58,600 bases of DNA from an uncultured Veillonella sp. GTDB taxonomy: Bacteria > Bacillota > Negativicutes > Veillonellales > Veillonellaceae. The stretch is from positions 1-58,600 of the forward strand of contig CAKPXN010000004.1 in NCBI GenBank assembly GCA_934202095.1. Reading direction: 5' to 3'. The notes below the pieces were generated by a model that saw only the letters and a program-made list of their open reading frames with translations, ran no database searches and had not been told where the DNA came from. A program made the translations under genes and the position numbers. Within the stretch, counting starts at the first letter, position 1, and every line of letters begins with the position of its first letter. This document shows positions 23,447 to 33,143 of the stretch, in pieces.

Positions 23447-24730
23447 CTAGTTTTTAAAATACTCTTGAGCCTTACCGATTTCGCTACGCAATTTTTCTTC
23501 GTCGATAGTCAATAGTTCTTTATTTTTCATAAGAACCTTACCGGCTACAATGACTGTATTGGCATCAGAGCTATTAGCTGAGTATACAAGTGCTGCTACA
23601 TCATTATATCGAGGCATCCAATGCATACCGGATACATCATACAATACGATATCTGCCCGTTGACCTACTGCAATTTTACCGAGGTCATTATAGCCAAGAG
23701 CTTTGGCCCCTTCTACAGTCCCCATATCCCAAGCCGCTTGTGCCGGAATAGCCTTTGGATTATAGAGTCGAGCTTTATGTAATGTCGCTGCCAAACGCAC
23801 TTCTTCAAGCATATCCGCATTGTTATTCGATGCAGAGCCATCTGTACCAAGGCCTACAGTAATTCCTTTTTCTATCATTTCAGGAATAGGCGCAATACCG
23901 CTAGCTAATTTCAAGTTAGATTGTGGATTATGAGCTACAGCTACATTATTTTCAGCCATAATAGCCATATCTTCTTCTGTTACATGTACGCAGTGAGCTG
24001 CTAATGTAGTATTCCAGAATAAACCTAAATCATGCATATGAGCGATTGGTGTCTTACCAGTCGCTTTTATAACATTTTCCACTTCCCCTTTAGTTTCGGA
24101 TAAGTGCATATGAATGCCACAATTTAGTTCGTGAGATAATGCAATAACCTTTTCCATATACGCGTCTGGACAAGTATATGGCGCATGTGGTCCTAATAGA
24201 ACCTTGATGCGGTCGTTATCATAACCATGATAGGTGCGGAACAAATCTGAATTTTCCACAAGCGCTTGATCAGCTGTAGGAGAAACACCGGCAAGACCAC
24301 GGGACAATACAGCGCGAATACCGGTTTCTTTCACCACGTCAGCTGTTGTGTTCATAAAGAAATACATATCGCTAAATGTAGTGGTACCAGAACGTAGCAT
24401 CTCTGCAATGCCTAGTTGTGTACCCCATTTAACCAAATCATCATTCAACTTAGCTTCTGTTGGCCAAATTGCTGTTTCAAGCCAATCCATAAGTTCTAAA
24501 TCATCAGCATAGTTACGGAATAATCCCATCGCTATATGCGTATGTGTATTGACGAGACCTGGAGCGGCCAATTGACCTTTACCGTCTAGTATTTCCTTTG
24601 ATTGTGCGGTTTTTGCTTCTTCTCCGGTTAAGATAGCAGTAATATAACCATTTTCGATTGCAACAGCATGATTTTTTAATGTTCCGTTGTCAGTAAGAAC
24701 ATCTACATTGGTAATTAATAAATCTGACAT
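23447..24730 (-). CDS. mtaD: 5-methylthioadenosine/S-adenosylhomocysteine deaminase
   Basis: A 427-residue amidohydrolase. Metal ligands are in NTHTHIAMG (near 60-68), the HMHLSETKGE segment, AHCVH and GTDGSASNN. The MtaD/SsnA branch deaminates methylthioadenosine and S-adenosylhomocysteine to the inosine derivatives; SAH deamination is known in Thermotoga and others. Its position in one minus-strand group with ahcY, mtnA and mtnP supports this substrate class over guanine or chlorohydrolase types. ATG follows AAGGAGG. Last gene of the group. Confidence 0.88.
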   Translation of the reverse strand: MSDLLITNVDVLTDNGTLKNHAVAIENGYITAILTGEEAKTAQSKEILDGKGQLAAPGLVNTHTHIAMGLFRNYADDLELMDWLETAIWPTEAKLNDDLVKWGTQLGIAEMLRSGTTTFSDMYFFMNTTADVVKETGIRAVLSRGLAGVSPTADQALVENSDLFRTYHGYDNDRIKVLLGPHAPYTCPDAYMEKVIALSHELNCGIHMHLSETKGEVENVIKATGKTPIAHMHDLGLFWNTTLAAHCVHVTEEDMAIMAENNVAVAHNPQSNLKLASGIAPIPEMIEKGITVGLGTDGSASNNNADMLEEVRLAATLHKARLYNPKAIPAQAAWDMGTVEGAKALGYNDLGKIAVGQRADIVLYDVSGMHWMPRYNDVAALVYSANSSDANTVIVAGKVLMKNKELLTIDEEKLRSEIGKAQEYFKN

Positions 24731-24750
24731 AATGCCTCCTTGTATAGGTA

Positions 24751-24776
24751 TAACCGAGTCTATATAGACTCGGTTA
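24751..24776. repeat. 26-bp perfect palindrome between ahcY and mtaD
   Basis: Arms TAACCGAGTCTA and TAGACTCGGTTA flank a central TA, giving a 26-bp palindrome without mismatch. No T-run follows on the minus strand, so an ordinary terminator is unlikely. It might be an operator, an RNA-processing stem that sets relative mtaD expression, or both. Confidence 0.55.
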
Positions 24777-24802
24777 ATAAGATGTTCAAGTTAAAGATTA
24801 TA

Positions 24803-26047
24803 TTAGTTTACCTTTGTTAAGTAATCGATTTGGTCTTGTGTTAATGCATCTAAATCGTAGCCCATGGAGTGTAATTTAATTTTTGCTACTTCTTCATCAA
24901 GTTCACGAGGCAATACATACACTTTTGGTTCCATGTTTTTACCATTGTTTAATACATGTTCAGCAGCCAATGCTTGCATAGCAAAGGACAAGTCCATGAT
25001 TTCAGCAGGATGACCATCGCCTGCTGCTAAGTTTACAAGACGACCTTCAGCCAATACATAGAGTTTACGGCCATCAGCCATTGTATAGCCTTCAATATTT
25101 TGACGAACACGTTCATGGCTAACTGCAACTTGTTCTAAATCATGAACATTAACTTCGCAGTCAAAATGACCAGCATTACAAAGAACAGCTTTATCCTTCA
25201 TAACTTCATAATGTTCTTTTACGATAACATCTTTACAACCTGTTACCGTACAGAAGATATCGCCAATTTTAGCAGCTTCTATCATAGGCAATACAGTGAA
25301 ACCATCAAATACAGCTTCAATAGCTTTAATAGGGTCAACTTCTGTAACGAATACGTGAGCGCCTAAACCTTTAGCACGCATTGCAACGCCTTTACCGCAC
25401 CAGCCATAACCAGCAACTACAACATTTTTACCTGCTACTGTAAGGTTGGTAGTACGCATGATACCATCCCATACAGATTGGCCTGTACCATAGCGGTTAT
25501 CGAATAAGTATTTACAGTTAGAATCGTTAACAGCAATCATAGGGAATGTCAATTGTTTAGCATGTTCCAATGCATACAAACGATGAACACCTGTTGTAGT
25601 TTCTTCACTACCACCTAACAAACGTTCTTTAGCATCAGTACGTGTTGTATGTAATAGGTTAACAAGATCACCACCGTCATCGATGATAATATGAGGTTTA
25701 TGATCTAATGCTTTATTAAGGAACATAAAATATTCTTCATCTGTGCAATCGTACCAAGCATATACAGTAAGCCCCATATCAACAAGTCCTGCTGCTACAT
25801 CATCTTGTGTAGAAAGAGGGTTTGAACCTGTAACGATGACATCAGCACCACCGCGCTTTAACACAGTGGCAAGGTATGCAGTTTTAGCTTCCAAGTGAAC
25901 GGAAACAACAATTGTTTGGCCTTTGAAAGTTTGTTCTTTTTCAAAACGATCGCCCAATGTATTTAGTGTAGGCATAAAATTAGAAACCCAGTCGATTTTT
26001 TTACGGCCTTCAGCAGCGAGATTGATATCTTTAATTAATGATTGCAT
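24803..26047 (-). CDS. ahcY: Adenosylhomocysteinase
   Basis: Hydrolyses S-adenosylhomocysteine to adenosine and homocysteine with tightly bound NAD. With the start at 26047 (AAGGGG precedes it on the minus strand) the protein is 414 residues. Visible motifs: [12 protein letters not shown], the [12 protein letters not shown] segment, the NAD-binding [20 protein letters not shown] and the C-terminal [19 protein letters not shown]. The usual C-terminal ...Y-RY end is not obvious; it ends TKVN. The length fits the short prokaryotic form. Confidence 0.94.
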   Translation of the reverse strand: MQSLIKDINLAAEGRKKIDWVSNFMPTLNTLGDRFEKEQTFKGQTIVVSVHLEAKTAYLATVLKRGGADVIVTGSNPLSTQDDVAAGLVDMGLTVYAWYDCTDEEYFMFLNKALDHKPHIIIDDGGDLVNLLHTTRTDAKERLLGGSEETTTGVHRLYALEHAKQLTFPMIAVNDSNCKYLFDNRYGTGQSVWDGIMRTTNLTVAGKNVVVAGYGWCGKGVAMRAKGLGAHVFVTEVDPIKAIEAVFDGFTVLPMIEAAKIGDIFCTVTGCKDVIVKEHYEVMKDKAVLCNAGHFDCEVNVHDLEQVAVSHERVRQNIEGYTMADGRKLYVLAEGRLVNLAAGDGHPAEIMDLSFAMQALAAEHVLNNGKNMEPKVYVLPRELDEEVAKIKLHSMGYDLDALTQDQIDYLTKVN

Positions 26048-26136
26048 ATGTACCCCTTCATTCTTCAATTAATAATATACAAGTTATGAAAAGAACTTAC
26101 TTTAACATGATAAGTTTTATATACATCCGTAAACAT

Positions 26137-27195
26137 CTACTTGTTGTCAACAACGGATTGTAAGCGAGCAATAGACTCTTGATAGTTTGGTGTTAACACA
26201 CCTTCTTCAGTAATAATAGCTGTTACTAGTTCATGAGGTGTTACATCAAAAGCAGGATTTAATACATGAATACCTGTAGGCGCAGATGGTACACCTTGGA
26301 ATGTCAACACTTCATCATCAGCGCGCATTTCAATGGGAATGTCCTTACCATCTTTGAGTGTAAAGTCAAATGTACTATATGGAGCAGCTACATAAAATGG
26401 AATATTATGAAATTTTGCAAGCACTGCTAGTCCATAAGTACCAATTTTATTGGCTACATCACCTTCCGTTGTGATGCGATCAGCACCGACTATGATGGCA
26501 TCAATTAAACCTTGTTGCATTGCATAGGCCGCCATATTATCCGTCTCTAATGTAACAGGAATGCCATCCTCATGGAGTTCAAAAGCCGTTAAACGGGCAC
26601 CTTGCAACAACGGACGTGTTTCATCGGCGTACACCATCTCCAATTGGCCCTGTTCATATAGTTTACGAATCACACCGAGTGCAGTGCCAAGGCCACCTGT
26701 CGCTAAAGCACCGGCATTACAATGCGTTAAAATTCGTAAATTCTGTTTTCCTTTAAATAAAGTGGCCCCATTAATAGCCATGCGTGTGTTGAGCTCAACA
26801 TCCTCCTCATGGATAACAATGGCCTCATGCGTGATGCGGTCTATAATTTCATGCATAGACGCAAACGGACCAGCTTTCACAATCGCTATAATACGATTAA
26901 CAGCCCAAGCTAAATTAATGGCCGTCGGTCGAGTTTCCTTTAATTCTTCACTCCACTCATAAAAGGTTGATAGCTGTTCAGAAAAGGGAACCTCTAAACG
27001 ATTTGCCTCTACAGCCGCTAAAATAAGACCATAACCAGCAGCAACGCCGATAGCAGGAGCTCCACGAACACGAAGCATCTTTATAGCCTCAGCCACTTGT
27101 CGCCAATCGGTACAATGTATATATTCTACTTGAGTTGGCAATTTTGTTTGATCTAATAAAATGAGCGTACCATCACGCCATTCAATATTTTTCAT
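26137..27195 (-). CDS. mtnA: Methylthioribose-1-phosphate isomerase
   Basis: Converts methylthioribose 1-phosphate to methylthioribulose 1-phosphate in methionine salvage. The 352-residue eIF2B-like protein has RVRGAPAIGVAAGYG, THCNAGALATGGLGTALG, ETRPLLQGARLTAFEL and GADRITTEGDVANKIGTY. ATG 27195 follows GGGAGG on the minus strand. mtnK, mtnB, mtnW/X and mtnD are absent, so downstream processing of the product is not shown here. Confidence 0.95.
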   Translation of the reverse strand: MKNIEWRDGTLILLDQTKLPTQVEYIHCTDWRQVAEAIKMLRVRGAPAIGVAAGYGLILAAVEANRLEVPFSEQLSTFYEWSEELKETRPTAINLAWAVNRIIAIVKAGPFASMHEIIDRITHEAIVIHEEDVELNTRMAINGATLFKGKQNLRILTHCNAGALATGGLGTALGVIRKLYEQGQLEMVYADETRPLLQGARLTAFELHEDGIPVTLETDNMAAYAMQQGLIDAIIVGADRITTEGDVANKIGTYGLAVLAKFHNIPFYVAAPYSTFDFTLKDGKDIPIEMRADDEVLTFQGVPSAPTGIHVLNPAFDVTPHELVTAIITEEGVLTPNYQESIARLQSVVDNK

Positions 27196-27238
27196 GAGAC
27201 CTCCCTCCACATTGTCATATCAAAATGGATACGATCTC

Positions 27239-28033
27239 TTATAATTTAAATCCGCCGTATTCAGCCATGCGATGATGAGCTGCATAGTCTGCATTCATAT
27301 CAATAGCCTCAATTGTGCCTAAGATAAGCGCTTTCAATTGAGATGCCATTTCGCCCATCATTTCCACAACTTCGCTGTGAGTAAGGGCATTTTCAGAAAT
27401 GCCAGCAGCGTAGTTCGTAATCATGGAGATTGTTGTATACGCCATTTCAGCTTCGTTTGCTAGATTAACCTCTGGTACATTCGTCATACCAACCGTATCA
27501 CCACCAAGCATATGGAACATTTTAATCTCTGCAGGTGTTTCAAAACGTGGACCTTCTGTGCATACATAGGTACCGCCATTATGGATAGATAACTTTTGTT
27601 CTTTACCTACAGATTCAATGATTTGACGAAGCTCAGGGCAATATGGATTGGTCACATCTAAATGTGCTACTGGACGATCGCCACCTTCATAGAATGTAGT
27701 GACGCGGTTTTTTGTAAAATCAAGAAATTGATCTGTTAAGACAAAATGACCAGGCTCAAAATTCTTATTCAAAGAACCTACAGCAGTTGTAGAAATAATG
27801 AATTTAACACCTAGCTTTTTTAGGCCCCAAATATTGGCACGATAATTAATTTTATGTGGAGGAATCGTATGGTCTTTACCATGACGAGCCACAAAAATTA
27901 CAGTTTTACCTTTATATGTTCCTTGAACATAATCAATCTCTCCATAAGGAGTCATCAAGGATTCTTCATGAATATTTTCAAATATAGACGGATCATAAAC
28001 ACCTGTTCCGCCAATTACACCGATTGCACTCAT
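27239..28033 (-). CDS. mtnP: S-methyl-5'-thioadenosine phosphorylase
   Basis: Phosphorolyses methylthioadenosine to adenine and methylthioribose 1-phosphate. The 264-residue protein begins MSAIGVIGGTGVYD, has the phosphate-binding GTYKGKTV and RHG motifs, CTEGPRFETPAEI and GMTNVPEVNLANE. The last segment reads N instead of T after GMT, so the purine/MTA preference should not be taken as certain; context with mtnA favours MTA. ATG follows TAGGAGG. Follows hslO with 76 bases between. Confidence 0.92.
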   Translation of the reverse strand: MSAIGVIGGTGVYDPSIFENIHEESLMTPYGEIDYVQGTYKGKTVIFVARHGKDHTIPPHKINYRANIWGLKKLGVKFIISTTAVGSLNKNFEPGHFVLTDQFLDFTKNRVTTFYEGGDRPVAHLDVTNPYCPELRQIIESVGKEQKLSIHNGGTYVCTEGPRFETPAEIKMFHMLGGDTVGMTNVPEVNLANEAEMAYTTISMITNYAAGISENALTHSEVVEMMGEMASQLKALILGTIEAIDMNADYAAHHRMAEYGGFKL

Positions 28034-28109
28034 AGTTGCCTCCTATTAAAAATACTCTATCTTTATATTTTCTCACATAATGATAAAACAATCTATAGAA
28101 AAAGATCTA

Positions 28110-28988
28110 TTATTGAATTGGTCCTTTAGGCGTAAACATATCTTCTAGTTCTTTTTTAGAGAAATGATACTTTTCATTACAGTAATGACAAACTAGCTCT
28201 GTTGTTTCATCTTCTAAAAGAGATTTCTTATCATCTTCACGCAATGTCATAAGAACGCCAGCGAATCGATCTCGACTACAACGACATTTAAAAGATACTG
28301 GTTCATTATAAACTTCATTAACAGTAAGGCCGTCTAGCACTTTTTCAACAAGGCCCTTACCATCAGGATGTTCTTTTAAATATTCTGTAACAGGTCCTAA
28401 TTCATTGATATTCTTTTCTACCATAGCCAATGCAGCATCGGTAGCATCAGGTAAAGCTTGAACAATAAAACCACCAGCTACAATGGTATGATAATCGGGA
28501 TCTACGAGAACGCCTAGGCTAATCGTAGATGGCACCTGTTCAGATGTATATAGATAATATGCCAAATCCTCTGCTACTTCACCACTTTGAATAGGGCTAG
28601 TAGATGTATAATCTTGGGCCAATTTAGTGAATCTTGTAACTTGTACTTCCCCATGGTGGCCAACAGCAGCACCTACATCGAGTTTTCCAGCTCGTTTTAA
28701 TGGCACATCCACATGTGGCTCATCTACATAACCGCGAACAGTATTATCGGAAAATGCATCGACATGTACAACACCGAGCGGGCCATCACCTTTAATGCGA
28801 AGACTTACATTCTCATGATTTTTAAAATCACCAGCCAATAATAGAGCGCCCGTCATGGCACGTCCTAGAGCAGCTGTTGCGACCGGCCATAAATCATGAC
28901 GTACGCGCGCGGTCTCTACCGTATCCGTTGTAACGGCTAATGACATACGAACCCCTTCACGGGTAGTAAAACGTTTTATATAATCCAT
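28110..28988 (-). CDS. hslO: Hsp33 redox-regulated chaperone
   Basis: Hsp33 is a holdase that unfolds on oxidation when the zinc site is lost. The 292-residue protein has the N-terminal domain and the C-terminal redox switch with CxC (FKCRCSRDRF, near 236) and CxxC (VCHYCNEKYHF, near 268), all four cysteines present. It heads the minus-strand group with mtnP. The rib-operon terminator lies about 150 bases upstream, so hslO likely uses its own promoter; on the minus strand a TATACT lies at about 29047-29052. Confidence 0.95.
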   Translation of the reverse strand: MDYIKRFTTREGVRMSLAVTTDTVETARVRHDLWPVATAALGRAMTGALLLAGDFKNHENVSLRIKGDGPLGVVHVDAFSDNTVRGYVDEPHVDVPLKRAGKLDVGAAVGHHGEVQVTRFTKLAQDYTSTSPIQSGEVAEDLAYYLYTSEQVPSTISLGVLVDPDYHTIVAGGFIVQALPDATDAALAMVEKNINELGPVTEYLKEHPDGKGLVEKVLDGLTVNEVYNEPVSFKCRCSRDRFAGVLMTLREDDKKSLLEDETTELVCHYCNEKYHFSKKELEDMFTPKGPIQ

Positions 28989-29134
28989 TCAATCATTCCT
29001 TATGTATAATCAAATTATTATGTATTACACTCTTTAGTGCCTATATAGTATAGCATGATATATGTATATTTTCCATTATATAAGAACATATGTTTGTTTA
29101 GATGATTTTTCAAATAAAAGAACAAACTTTCGAT

Positions 29135-29172
29135 ATAAAAAACACTCAGTATCATACGATACCGAGTGTTTT
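29135..29172 (-). terminator. Intrinsic terminator of the rib operon
   Basis: AAAACACTCGGTATC and GATACTGAGTGTTTT (minus-strand reading) form a stem followed by a T-run, just downstream of ribH. Confidence 0.85.
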
Positions 29173-29183
29173 CAAAGGTTGAT

Positions 29184-29645
29184 TTAGATTTGATCGATAA
29201 GATTAACCATTTCGATAGCACCCATAGCACAATCGTAACCTTTATTACCCGCTTTTGTACCAGCACGTTCGATAGCTTGTTCGATATTTTCAGTTGTTAC
29301 TACACCGAACATAACAGGGATACCTGTTTCTAAAGAAACATGAGCAATACCTTTTGCCACTTCATTACAAACATAGTCATAATGTGTAGTAGCCCCACGA
29401 ATAACGGCACCTACACAAATAACAGCATCATAACGACTAGATAAAGCTGCTTTTTTGGCAATCAAAGGAATTTCATATGCACCAGGCACCCAAATGACTG
29501 TAATATCTTCTTGTCTAACATCATGACGCAATAAACAATCTTCTGCGCCACCAATTAATTTAGATGTAATGAACTCATTAAAACGAGAACCGATAATAGC
29601 AAATTTCTTACCAGTACCAACCAAATTACCTTCTTGAACCATCAT
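29184..29645 (-). CDS. ribH: 6,7-dimethyl-8-ribityllumazine synthase
   Basis: Condenses the ribityl-aminouracil with dihydroxybutanone phosphate, forming the icosahedral or pentameric lumazine synthase. The 153-residue protein has [15 protein letters not shown], and [15 protein letters not shown] followed by a NEVAKGIA segment carrying the conserved catalytic histidine. ATG 29645 and 29642 are both behind AGGAGG. Last gene of the ribDE-ribBA-ribH operon. Confidence 0.97.
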   Translation of the reverse strand: MMVQEGNLVGTGKKFAIIGSRFNEFITSKLIGGAEDCLLRHDVRQEDITVIWVPGAYEIPLIAKKAALSSRYDAVICVGAVIRGATTHYDYVCNEVAKGIAHVSLETGIPVMFGVVTTENIEQAIERAGTKAGNKGYDCAMGAIEMVNLIDQI

Positions 29646-29698
29646 GTTATAGCCTCCTATGAGTGATTAGTTTACATATCTAAGTTAGTAAAGAAAAA

Positions 29699-30901
29699 TT
29701 AGTCCTCTAACATATGACCCATTTTTTCTTCTTTTGTTTTTAAATAGCCTGCATTAAATTTGTTGGCAGGAATAATGAGAGGTACACGTTTGTGTACATC
29801 AACCCCCCAATGTTCTAATCCATGGCGTTTTTCAGGGTTATTCGTCAATAAACGGATACTCTTAATACCTAGGAATCGAATAATTTGAGCCGCTAAGGAA
29901 TACTCGCGCATATCTGCTGGGAAACCTAATTGTTCATTCGCTTCTACCGTATCAAGACCTTGTTCTTGCAATGCATAGGCCTTAATTTTATTTGTTAAGC
30001 CAATGCCACGGCCTTCTTGACGCATATACACGACAACGCCCTTGCCTTCTTTTTCGATGGACCGTAATGCATTTTCTAATTGTTCGCCACAATCGCAGCG
30101 TTTAGAACCAAATACATCACCTGTTAAACATTCAGAGTGAATGCGTACAAGCACATCTTCACAATCTTGTACATCGCCCTTAACGATTGCAAGATGTTCT
30201 TTATGGTCCAAATCATTTTTAAATACGAAGATATTAAAATCGCCAAATTTTGTTGGTAATTTGGAACAAGCGCCCAATTCAATCATGTCTTCATGTTGTT
30301 TACGATATTCGATGAGTTCTGCTACGGATGCAATTTTTAAATCATGTTCCTTAGCAAATTCAACTAAATCAGGTAAACGTGCCATATCGCCATCATCTTT
30401 AGTGATTTCACAAATAACAGCAGCCTCTTGTAATCCGGCAAGACGACAAAGGTCTACAGAAGCTTCCGTATGACCTTGGCGTACGAGAACGCCACCTTCT
30501 TTATATACCAATGGGAATACGTGTCCAGGTCGACGGAAATCAGCAGGTTTTGCAGTTGGATCTAATAATTTTTGAATCGTATAGGCCCGTTCTGCAGGAG
30601 AAACACCTGTTGTTGTATCTACATGGTCTACGGTAACAGTAAAGGCTGTTTCATGGTTATCCGTATTCTTCGTAACCATTGCAGGAATGCCGAGACGTTC
30701 TAAAGCTTCTCGTCGCATCGGTGTACATACGATACCACGTGCATATTTAACAAAGAAATTAATGTTTTCTTGAGTAGCAAACTCGGCGGCGATGATTAAA
30801 TCCCCTTCATTTTCACGACTTTCATCATCAACGATAATAACAGGTTTACCAACTTTCATATCTTGAAGAACTTCTTCAATTGTATTCAATGTATAATTCA
30901 T
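29699..30901 (-). CDS. ribBA: RibBA: DHBP synthase / GTP cyclohydrolase II
   Basis: A 400-residue bifunctional enzyme. The N-terminal half makes dihydroxybutanone phosphate (DDESRENEGDLI near residue 25, RRPGHVFPLV and GHTEASVDLC). The C-terminal half opens GTP: RIHSECLTGDVFGSKRCDCG holds the zinc cysteines, YMRQEGRGIGL the arginine that acts on GTP, and the end includes NNPEKRHGLE. It is 17 bases after ribE on the minus strand and uses AGGAGG. Confidence 0.97.
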   Translation of the reverse strand: MNYTLNTIEEVLQDMKVGKPVIIVDDESRENEGDLIIAAEFATQENINFFVKYARGIVCTPMRREALERLGIPAMVTKNTDNHETAFTVTVDHVDTTTGVSPAERAYTIQKLLDPTAKPADFRRPGHVFPLVYKEGGVLVRQGHTEASVDLCRLAGLQEAAVICEITKDDGDMARLPDLVEFAKEHDLKIASVAELIEYRKQHEDMIELGACSKLPTKFGDFNIFVFKNDLDHKEHLAIVKGDVQDCEDVLVRIHSECLTGDVFGSKRCDCGEQLENALRSIEKEGKGVVVYMRQEGRGIGLTNKIKAYALQEQGLDTVEANEQLGFPADMREYSLAAQIIRFLGIKSIRLLTNNPEKRHGLEHWGVDVHKRVPLIIPANKFNAGYLKTKEEKMGHMLED

Positions 30902-30918
30902 GGAGACAACTCCTCCTT

Positions 30919-31575
30919 TTACATAAATCCGTTCTCTACTAATAGAGATTCTATGGATTTTTGGGACTTACTTGTATGTGTAGGCTCATCTAATGTCATA
31001 AAATGACGAATATAACGGCCTGTAATATCTGTTTCTAAATTTACCTCTGTACCAATCGACGCATGTCCGAGCACAGTTTCGCTTAATGTATGTGGAATGA
31101 TAGATACGGAAAAGGTCGATTCCGTTCTCTCCATAATCGTTAAGCTAATGCCATCGATTGTAATAGATCCTTTATAAATGACGTAATCCATAATCGACTT
31201 TGGTGCAGAAATCGTGAAAATAATAGCGTTATCTGTGCGTTTCATATTGACGATACGACCTGTACCATCCACATGTCCAGCCACGATGTGACCACCAAAT
31301 CTTCCATTAGCAGCCATCGCCCGTTCAAGATTAACTGGCTGATTAACCTTTAAATTAGTAAACGTCGTCATACTAATCGACTCAGGCATCACATCTGCTG
31401 TAAATTGATGATTACCAATTGATGTTGCTGTTAAACAAACGCCATTAACCGCTACAGAATCACCAATTTTTAAATCGTCAAAAATTTTATGGCCACCAAT
31501 CGTCAACACTAAGGATTGAGCTCCCTTTTTAACACTTACTATTTTGCCAACCTCTTCAACGATGCCTGTAAACAT
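30919..31575 (-). CDS. ribE: Riboflavin synthase alpha chain
   Basis: Dismutates two dimethyl-ribityllumazines to riboflavin. The 218-residue protein has two repeated lumazine-binding halves: MFTGIVEEVG...VAVNGVCLTA and GHVDGTG...SITIDGISLTI. The first 20 bases overlap the end of ribD, so the genes are coupled. ATG follows GGGAGGG. Confidence 0.97.
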   Translation of the reverse strand: MFTGIVEEVGKIVSVKKGAQSLVLTIGGHKIFDDLKIGDSVAVNGVCLTATSIGNHQFTADVMPESISMTTFTNLKVNQPVNLERAMAANGRFGGHIVAGHVDGTGRIVNMKRTDNAIIFTISAPKSIMDYVIYKGSITIDGISLTIMERTESTFSVSIIPHTLSETVLGHASIGTEVNLETDITGRYIRHFMTLDEPTHTSKSQKSIESLLVENGFM

Positions 31576-32776
31576 AGGAGCCCTCCCTTCCTACACGATA
31601 GGATTCTATGCGAATATTATTATCTAGTATTCGTGAACTAGCAAATTCGAGTATAGGCGCCTCATGTAATGTAGCAAAACCTATACCACCTACAGCAGAT
31701 ATACTATTCGTTCCACCTATGACAAGATTGCCTATATAAGTAACAATTTTATCAAAGGCCAACGATTCAACAAAAGAACTGATGATGGTGGAACCACCTT
31801 CAACAAGCACTGATGTGTATCCTTGTTTTCCAAGATGTTCCAAACACGCTTGAATGTCTATCTTCTTAATATCTATAGCTACATCAGTAGTACGTCCTTG
31901 ACGCACCGATTTTGTTGGTAGTTCCTCTACAATCGCTCCAGCATTAGCCAAAGCAACTCTACGCTGCTCTGGACACCCCTTCGCTACATAAACGATAACC
32001 TTGCGATTGGGTATCGTAAATACCTTTGCATCCGTTGGTGTGCGCCCTTGACTATCCAAGATAACAATATCTGGCTGATGTACCTCTAAGGTATTATCTA
32101 TCGATACATCATTACTATTGATAATTTCTTCATATAATTCATCTCTAGTGAGCCTACAATTAAGTAAAGGATCATCTGCCAATATGGTACCAATACCAAC
32201 AAGCATCGCATCATGAGTTGCTCTTAGCACATGCCCATCCTTACGGGAGCTTTCATTCGTAATCCATTGGGATTGACCCGTGAAAGTAGCAATTTTACCA
32301 TCTAAGGACATAGCACTCTTTATGGTTACAAACGGTTTATGTGTTTGAATAAATGTAAAGAAATGTTCGTTCAACTGAATACATTCATCCACACATACAT
32401 CCGTAGTTACCTCTATACCTGCCTCTGTAAGAATTTGAATACCCTTACCAGCTACTAGTGGATTTGGATCGGTACTACCAATCACAACGCGAGCAATACC
32501 AGATTCTACAACACGCTTTGCACATGGCGGGGTCTTACCATAATGAGCACAAGGCTCAAGGGTTACATATAAGGTAGCCCCCCTAGCATTGTCTCCCGCT
32601 GCATCTAAAGCATGCACTTCCGCATGGGCCTCACCAGCCTTATGGTGATACCCTTCGCCAAGTATTGTATTATTTTTTACTACGACGGCACCAACCAAGG
32701 GATTGGGCGATGTATGTCCTGTTGCCATTTTTGCAAGACAAATGGCACGTTTCATATATAATTCGTCGTTCATCAT
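31556..32776 (-). CDS. ribD: Bifunctional pyrimidine deaminase/reductase
   Basis: A 406-residue fused enzyme. The deaminase half has SPNPLVGAVVV, the zinc-binding HAEVHAL, and TLEPCAHYGKTPPC; the reductase half has MSLDGKIATFTGQSQWI and VEGGSTIISSF. The insert between about 210 and 245 is longer than usual (INSNDVSIDN...). Two adjacent ATGs (32776, 32773) lie behind GAGG; the second has the better spacing. First gene of the FMN-riboswitch operon. Confidence 0.96.
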   Translation of the reverse strand: MMNDELYMKRAICLAKMATGHTSPNPLVGAVVVKNNTILGEGYHHKAGEAHAEVHALDAAGDNARGATLYVTLEPCAHYGKTPPCAKRVVESGIARVVIGSTDPNPLVAGKGIQILTEAGIEVTTDVCVDECIQLNEHFFTFIQTHKPFVTIKSAMSLDGKIATFTGQSQWITNESSRKDGHVLRATHDAMLVGIGTILADDPLLNCRLTRDELYEEIINSNDVSIDNTLEVHQPDIVILDSQGRTPTDAKVFTIPNRKVIVYVAKGCPEQRRVALANAGAIVEELPTKSVRQGRTTDVAIDIKKIDIQACLEHLGKQGYTSVLVEGGSTIISSFVESLAFDKIVTYIGNLVIGGTNSISAVGGIGFATLHEAPILEFASSRILDNNIRIESYRVGREGSYVYRHR

Positions 32777-32785
32777 AATACCTCA

Positions 32786-32814
32786 ATAAAAAAAGGACTA
32801 TATACATAGTCCTT
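32786..32814 (-). terminator. Riboswitch-controlled attenuator before ribD
   Basis: On the minus strand AAGGACTA and TAGTCCTT form an 8-bp stem followed by six or more Ts, ending about 10 bases before the ribD ribosome binding site. Confidence 0.85.
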
Positions 32815-32851
32815 GGAGCATCATACATACACATGAAATCATGTGGTATCG

Positions 32852-32962
32852 TCTTTTCTCATCCAGACTCTACTGTCGGTATCGGAATTACACCGATTCA
32901 TGCCATATGGCTCGCGGACTATCACCGCCGGTAAGGAATTTCACCTATCCCCAAAGACTTAT
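32852..32962 (-). promoter_or_regulatory. FMN riboswitch (RFN element)
   Basis: Reading the minus strand, the conserved blocks appear in order: TTTGGGGATAGGTGAAATTCC, ACCGGCGGTGATAGTCCGCGAG, TGAATCGGTGTAATTCCGATACCGACAGTAGAGTCTGGATG (here noted only by its pieces GGTGTAATTCCGA and ACCGACAGTAGAGTCTGG). These are the hallmarks of the FMN-sensing aptamer. FMN binding normally stops expression of the riboflavin operon by premature termination, fitting the attenuator at 32786-32814. Confidence 0.96.
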
Positions 32963-32981
32963 CATATTAATTTATATGTTT

Positions 32982-33010
32982 ATAGTACCACTTTTATGAT
33001 ACTTTCGCAA
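32982..33010 (-). promoter_or_regulatory. Promoter of the rib operon
   Basis: On the minus strand TTGCGA (33005-33010), 17 bp, TACTAT (32982-32987), placing the start point about ten bases before the FMN aptamer. Confidence 0.7.
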
Positions 33011-33106
33011 GATTATACATCACTTAATGAGAAAAACTATTAAAACCATTAATAATTAATGTATTTCCTAAAAAATTATACCAATTTAGTAATGTATACA
33101 ATATTT

Positions 33107-33122
33107 TGTGATATTCCTCACA
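33107..33122. promoter_or_regulatory. Perfect Crp/Fnr-type operator upstream of poxB
   Basis: TGTGATATTCCTCACA matches TGTGA-N6-TCACA exactly. Its centre is 33114.5. A likely -10 box TAGAAT at 33144-33149 predicts a start near 33156, so the operator centre falls at -41.5, the class II activator position. Confidence 0.7.
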
Positions 33123-33143
33123 TATTAAGAGTATCTAAAGTAC

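Noticed and set aside
23447..24730. The amidohydrolase as a chlorohydrolase (TrzN/AtzA type) or guanine deaminase.
   Set aside because: Motifs are shared within the superfamily, but operon context with ahcY, mtnA and mtnP favours MTA/SAH deaminase.
29018..29266. A minus-strand 82-codon frame across the rib terminator and the ribH end.
   Set aside because: It runs in another frame of ribH and through the terminator stem, without a ribosome binding site.
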